DNA from: Heterodera schachtii
Lineage: Eukaryota; Nematoda; Chromadorea; Rhabditida; Heteroderidae
Assembly: GCA_023374025.1 (NCBI GenBank)
Contig: SIJG01000071.1
Coordinates: 248,001-312,000, forward strand
Direction: 5' to 3'
DNA: 64,000 nucleotides
How positions within the stretch are numbered: position 1 is the stretch's first letter; each line of letters opens with the position of its first letter. Made by a program: the position numbers and the translations under genes. Positions 58,912 through 64,000 of this stretch are shown one piece after another. Under the pieces are notes generated by a model. The model searched no databases and was not told where the DNA came from. It saw nothing but the letters and a program-made list of their open reading frames with translations.

Positions 58912-59050
58912 AAAAATCCCGGTTGGTCCCGCCCCCGGTTTTTCTCGCGGTCCCAGTCCCGGTCGAAAAACTTGGTCCCGGTCCCGGCTTTTCTGTTCCC
59001 GGTAAGTCACGGTCTCGGTTTTTGTCAAAATTCCCGGTCCCGCTCAACTC
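58912..59050. repeat. CCCGGTCCCGG-rich patch
   Basis: Repeats of GGTCCCGG / TCCCGGT in an otherwise AT-rich area, complementary in type to 54190-54206 (GGGACCGGGACCGGGG). Probably another member of the short element class with internal unit repeats. Confidence 0.5.
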
Positions 59051-62000
59051 TACTTTGGAGTGTATTATGGTTTTCTTTACTCTTCTTCGTTTCTTTATAA
59101 ATAATTTTCTTATAAATACAGCATTTTTACACTTTATATTTTGCAACTTTAATAATTTATTTATTTTTTTTAATTTCACCATCAATTTTCTCGCTTTGTC
59201 ATTTTCCAAATAAATTATTTTAAAAAGGATATATAGAATATTTGCACCTTCATTTTTTTGTTTAATCTTCTCATTGCTTTTCATTTTCTCATGTCATCTT
59301 TTTTCGCTCCTTCAGTAAATTTATTTTAATATTTAATTAATATGCTTTAATTGTTTTAATGTTTTCTTATTTTGTTTTATCATTTTCTCTTAATTTTTTC
59401 AAATTTCAGTTTGTCGTACTTTAAAATCTGTAGATCTGACGACTTTGAATTTTTTTCTGCTTACTTTTATTCATTTCCATACAAAACATTAACAATATCA
59501 AATTTCTGAATATATTAAACATATTTTTAAAGAAAATTACTTGGTCTTTAAAGCTACTTTTTGTTTTTTAATTAAATATTTATAACTATTAATATAAATT
59601 TGATCATTAATTATATAAAAAAAAATATAAGTTTTTTTAAATAACCATTTTTTAATAAACATTTTTATTCTGATTTATGAAATTTCTTACTATTCCTTTA
59701 ATATTTATTACAAAGTTGTATAAAAAATGTTTGTTTTAAATTTATTTGATTATTACTCACTCATTAAGTTTTGTTTTATTTTCTCTCAATTTTTTCATCC
59801 ATGTCGCATGGCGCCATTAAGTACAAGTTCTCCTCTCGTTGAATCATATTAGGAAATTGCTTTTTATTGTTTTTTGGTTAAGAAATAATTAATTAAATAT
59901 TTAAATAACTATTTTATTATTAGCAAAATGATCTTTGTTATTAAAAATTGATCATTCTTGTGCATTTTCTTATGCATTTTAGGTTTTTAAATCATAATAA
60001 AAATTGTAGAAATAAAATTTATTTATTTTTATTATCACAAATATTTAAAATGATTTATTTTTTGAATTTATAATACTTTTGCTTCGATTTTGATTTTCAA
60101 GTTTTATCTTAAGGTTTGTTAATTTTGTTTGGGATTCAATATTATTACTGAGCGGATTCGTTATTTAAAAAACCATCAATATGAAATTCTTTTTATGATC
60201 AAAAGAATTCAAAATACCTTGTAATTAATTTGTTTTTCATTTACATTTTTGTATTTAATGATTTGATTTATATGGTTGAAAAGCATTGTTTTTGTTTAAT
60301 TTATGTCATTAACATTTTTTATATTTATGTAAGAAGGGATTTTTTAAATTTATTATCAAATAATATTTAATTTTAAGCTTTTCTAACCCATTGCAACTTG
60401 GCGGGCTTTTCAATTTAAATTTGTTAAGTGAAAACCATTTAATTTAATAACAGTTTTTTCTTTGTTTAAATGTGATTTTTCATCAGTTATTTTTAATAAT
60501 CTTTCGTTAATTTATAATTTTATTTTTGAAATTATTTATTGTTATTTTTTATAAATTCAAAATAAAAAATTTTTACGATTAATTTCATTTTAAAAATTTT
60601 AGATTTAAAGAAATTAAAAATTTTTAATATTTTAATATATCTTGGTTTATTTTATGAATTCTCTTAATTTTTTCATTTATTACATGGTAAATATGGATGT
60701 TCGCTGTAAGCTTTTCAGTACCATTGAATTCAATTTTAGGAATTTACGCACAAAAAATATATTTTAAAACCTTTACAAAATTATTTCGTTTTATAATAAT
60801 TATTATTTTTAAATTATTATTCCAATAGTAGTGCTCTTTTTTGCGTTTCTTAAACCACCAATGGTTCGAAAACAAAAAATATATATACATATAAATTCAT
60901 AACTTGGCTCAAATTCAACCAAATTAATATTTGTTTGTATCATTCAATAGCTTTAATTGTTCTCTATCATAAACGATATCAAATTATTTTTTTCTTAGGT
61001 GTAAAAAAGTTAATTGAATTTAAAAGTGTTAATAATTATTATTTTTTTATTTGATTTTGTTTAATTTTCTATCTATTCTTATGTTGTTTTTTTATTTCGG
61101 ATTATTAGTTTTAATGAAAATTAATTTAAATCATTTTTATTCTCAACTCATGCCGAACGTCCTCATAATCGCTCCTTGTTTCGTTGAAACATTTTTTACA
61201 TTTAATTAATTAAGTTTTAAATAATAAAGCAAGGATTTTCCAAACTTTCAAAATTTTTGCTATTTTGTATTTGTTTTTATTTATATTTCAGTTCTTTTTT
61301 TTATTCATTTCTGGGTTTATTTTTGAACTATAAAGAGTTGATTGATACCTTATTATGGCTAATAATTGCGGAATCTTTTTAAAGTTTCTTTAAATTTATT
61401 TTATTTTTTGATTTACAATTATGTAGGTTTATTTTGTTAACTCATACTTGAATTTATTAATAATTATTAAAAATAATATTGAGAATTTTAATTTTTTTCT
61501 GATGTGAAATAATATGCTATATAAATGATTTTTATTTTTGCTAAAAATTGGAAATATGAATTTGCTTTATTTCAATAAATCTTGTCCTTGAAATGACATT
61601 GTTTGTTCAACCGTGGAGGAGCATTTTATAAATTTAAAGAAATCAATATATTAATTTAAAATTTATGTTATAATTATTTTTTGTTTTTTGTATCCTTTTT
61701 GCACCATTGTTTGCCTCTGGGCCATTGATCATTCATTCTGAATTATAAAATGGTTTAATTTCAATTTTAATTTAAACAACATTTAATTGACTTATTCACA
61801 CTTTTTTACATATTAATTTATATAATTTTTTCCGCTTATTTTTTATAATCAATTTTAGCTTGCAAATATCTTTTGACAACATCATCTTTATTGTCAAGCA
61901 GCAGGTGTTTTTGTTGGCGACGAAAATTATTTTAATTATTTAATTTTTTTTAAACTTTTCTTTCAGTTGTAAATTCATTTCTATAACTTCCACTTAGTTT

Positions 62001-64000
62001 TTTTTTCTAATGAGTTGTTTTTTCTTAATTTTATAATCTCAATTTTCGCGAATTTAAATTGTATATTAAAAAATCTCATTAAAACACGCATCCCACGAAA
62101 GTTTCATCGTTTTCATATGTTTCGTTTTCCATTTCATTCTCTTCACATTAATATAAATTGAAACATCAATTAATAAACGAATTTTTCACTTTATTTTTAT
62201 TAAAAAATTTTATTTAATTTTTATATATATTGTTCCCTTTTTAGTTGACTGTGTAAATGAATAGCTAACAAGGGAAAATATCCAACTGTGAGTCTCCAAA
62301 TCACTTTAAATTTTTGCTCAACAATGTCTTTTGCAACTTCAAAAGTCGGAGCTGATTCCCCCCCCACCCCCCTCCATCCAGACCCCTAACCAAAAATTTC
62401 TCGAATCGAGAATCGAGAACCGAGAACCTAGACTCTCGCACATCCATACAAATTAATATATTGTAAAATTATTTGGACGAATTTTGGGAGGAAACTTTTT
62501 AATTAAAATGAATTCGGGGAGGAGACGACGGAGCAATGGGAGGGGGGGGGGGGCAATTAACGGACAAACAGCACAAAAGTCATTTAAAATGAATGTAAAA
62601 CAACCTCTCAAATGAATTTTTTGAAATTTAATTTGCAGATGGTGTAAAGAAAATTACGACTTAAAAAGGCAGTGAAAAGAGAACAAAGATTTTATGAATT
62701 TTCCCCTCAAATTTTTGCCAAATTTTGTTGTTTCAAAATTATAAGGCACCCTTAATAAAATACAACAACTTTTTATTCAAGGACAACATAAAAATCTGTT
62801 AAGCAAATATATCAATGTTATAAAAAGTCAATTCAACAGCATGATCAGTTCTCCCCTTCATGTGACCGGAAGAGATCAGAATTTAGCCTCCCCAGGGGAG
62901 TTCTCGACATTTTAGTGGTTCAAACAATATTTCAACTAACTTTCTGATTTTATGTTATCGCATTAAGATTAATTTAACTTTAAAAAATGAATAAAGTTTT
63001 GCATAATTAATGTTAATAAATTATATAATTAAAAGTCCAAATGATTTGATTAGCATAAATTAAACAACTTTTTTTAAAATTCATTTTCTATAAATATATC
63101 AATTAATTTTATAATATTTCCATATTTTTTACTCCCGTGCAACACATAACAAATTATCTCAATGTCAAGAGTTTATTTTGTCATAATTTTCATAAATTTT
63201 ATAAACAAATCTTTTTCAAAGTTTTATTTTAATCATATCTTTCAATTAAAATCGCTTACAAAATGAAAAATTTTTAATTAATATTTATGTTTTTATTTGT
63301 TGTTATATTTTTTAAAAATTATTATACACATAATTTAATTGATATAATTGAGTTAAACTTTAAATTAAGGCTTGTTTATTGTTTTTTATTTTTGAGTTGT
63401 AAATATGATTTATTTAAAATACAGAAATAATTTAATAAATGTGAAATATAACATAGTTGTTGTTATTTTATTAATCAATATGAAGGTATTTTAAAAAGAG
63501 TATTTTATTTCTGGAAGAAATTTTATTAAATAGGAAACGCATTCTGATATTGCCAGATTTTGTCCAAAATACAAATTTAATTGAATATGACTCAACCAAA
63601 AGAATTTACAAATTTCTTTAAAAAGAATAAAGTTATTAAAAAAAAAATCTGTTCAATTTAGCGGAGTTGGGTGTTCTCTAACAATTCTCAAACATAGTGA
63701 AGCAATCAATGTACATAATTTTGACGTAAATTATTAAAGTTCCAAGTTATGAACTTAAAATTCAAATAATAAACTATGCAAAAAATTATAATCTTCTTTT
63801 TGATATTTTATAATTGCTATAAGATTTTAATCGTTGATATCCATTATTCATTAAAAAAATGTTTTGATATATCCACGTACACAATTGAGTTTATTATGAA
63901 TAACTCTAGAAATAATATTTTTAAACAATATTTTTATAAAAATATATAAACATAATAAAAAAATTTTAAAATAAATTGAAATATTTATTTATATTAAGGT

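Larger units (their letters stand above)
50100..64000. other. very AT-rich gene-poor region, second half
   Basis: Again no supported gene. Contains repeat copies at 52030-52110 and 52655-52815, an element with AGGCACTAAAA / AAAATAGG units at 55138-55610, GGGACCGGGACCGGGG-type patches at 54190-54206 and 58915-59045, and a G-rich run at 62541-62552 and C-rich run at 62358-62374. ORFs such as 52652-52861 and 58892-59284 cover these repeats. Confidence 0.55.

Noticed and set aside
58892..59284. 130-residue minus-strand frame with a Gly/Thr/Pro end
   Set aside because: The end is the translation of the CCCGGT-rich patch and the rest is Lys/Asn/Ile-rich with no domain.
1..64000. CRISPR arrays, bacterial operons, rRNA genes
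   Set aside because: Looked for and not found; direct repeats present are minisatellites without regular unique spacers, and the coding style is eukaryotic.

Overview
The window looks like nuclear DNA of a nematode, most likely a plant-parasitic cyst nematode (Heteroderidae). The reasons are: intron-rich genes with GT-AG introns from about 50 to 750 bases; a cuticle collagen of the standard nematode layout; a nematode-type seven-transmembrane receptor; a GC-AG intron; and a gene at 30741-31999 that resembles, from memory, a family expanded in Globodera and Heterodera. No bacterial or viral gene order is present. Most exons are short and AT-rich, so the genes had to be assembled from splice sites and reading phase rather than long ORFs.

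Left part (1-17500): a GT31-type galactosyltransferase (+, 334-2581); a small secreted cysteine-rich protein ending in a ShKT domain (+, 3507-4686); transposase-like debris near 5400-6020; a membrane protein of unknown role (-, about 6993-7881); a cuticle collagen (-, 8408-9750); a seven-transmembrane receptor (-, 10895-12891); and a short secreted acidic protein (-, 14089-14628).

Middle (18235-27745): one large minus-strand gene of at least 20 exons. It encodes a secreted protein of about 980 residues with an N-terminal cysteine-containing region followed by four galectin-like beta-sandwich units. This is the most unusual gene here. Its introns carry inverted minisatellite arrays, foldback elements, tRNA-like sequences and a CT microsatellite.

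Next (27746-35500): dispersed repeats, the cyst-nematode-family gene (+, 30741-31999, F-box-like start, TATA box and trans-splice-like acceptor upstream), more repeats and a possible small gene at 34778-35431.

Right part (35500-64000): a very AT-rich stretch in which I see no convincing gene. It is a mosaic of diverged repeats, a foldback element, a 1.1 kb GA-rich tract and scattered short inverted-repeat elements.

No operon-like arrangement is evident. Three of the genes (ShKT protein, acidic protein, galectin-like protein) encode predicted secreted proteins with no transmembrane segment after the signal peptide, a common property of parasite effectors or cuticle/body-fluid proteins, but which applies is not shown by the sequence.
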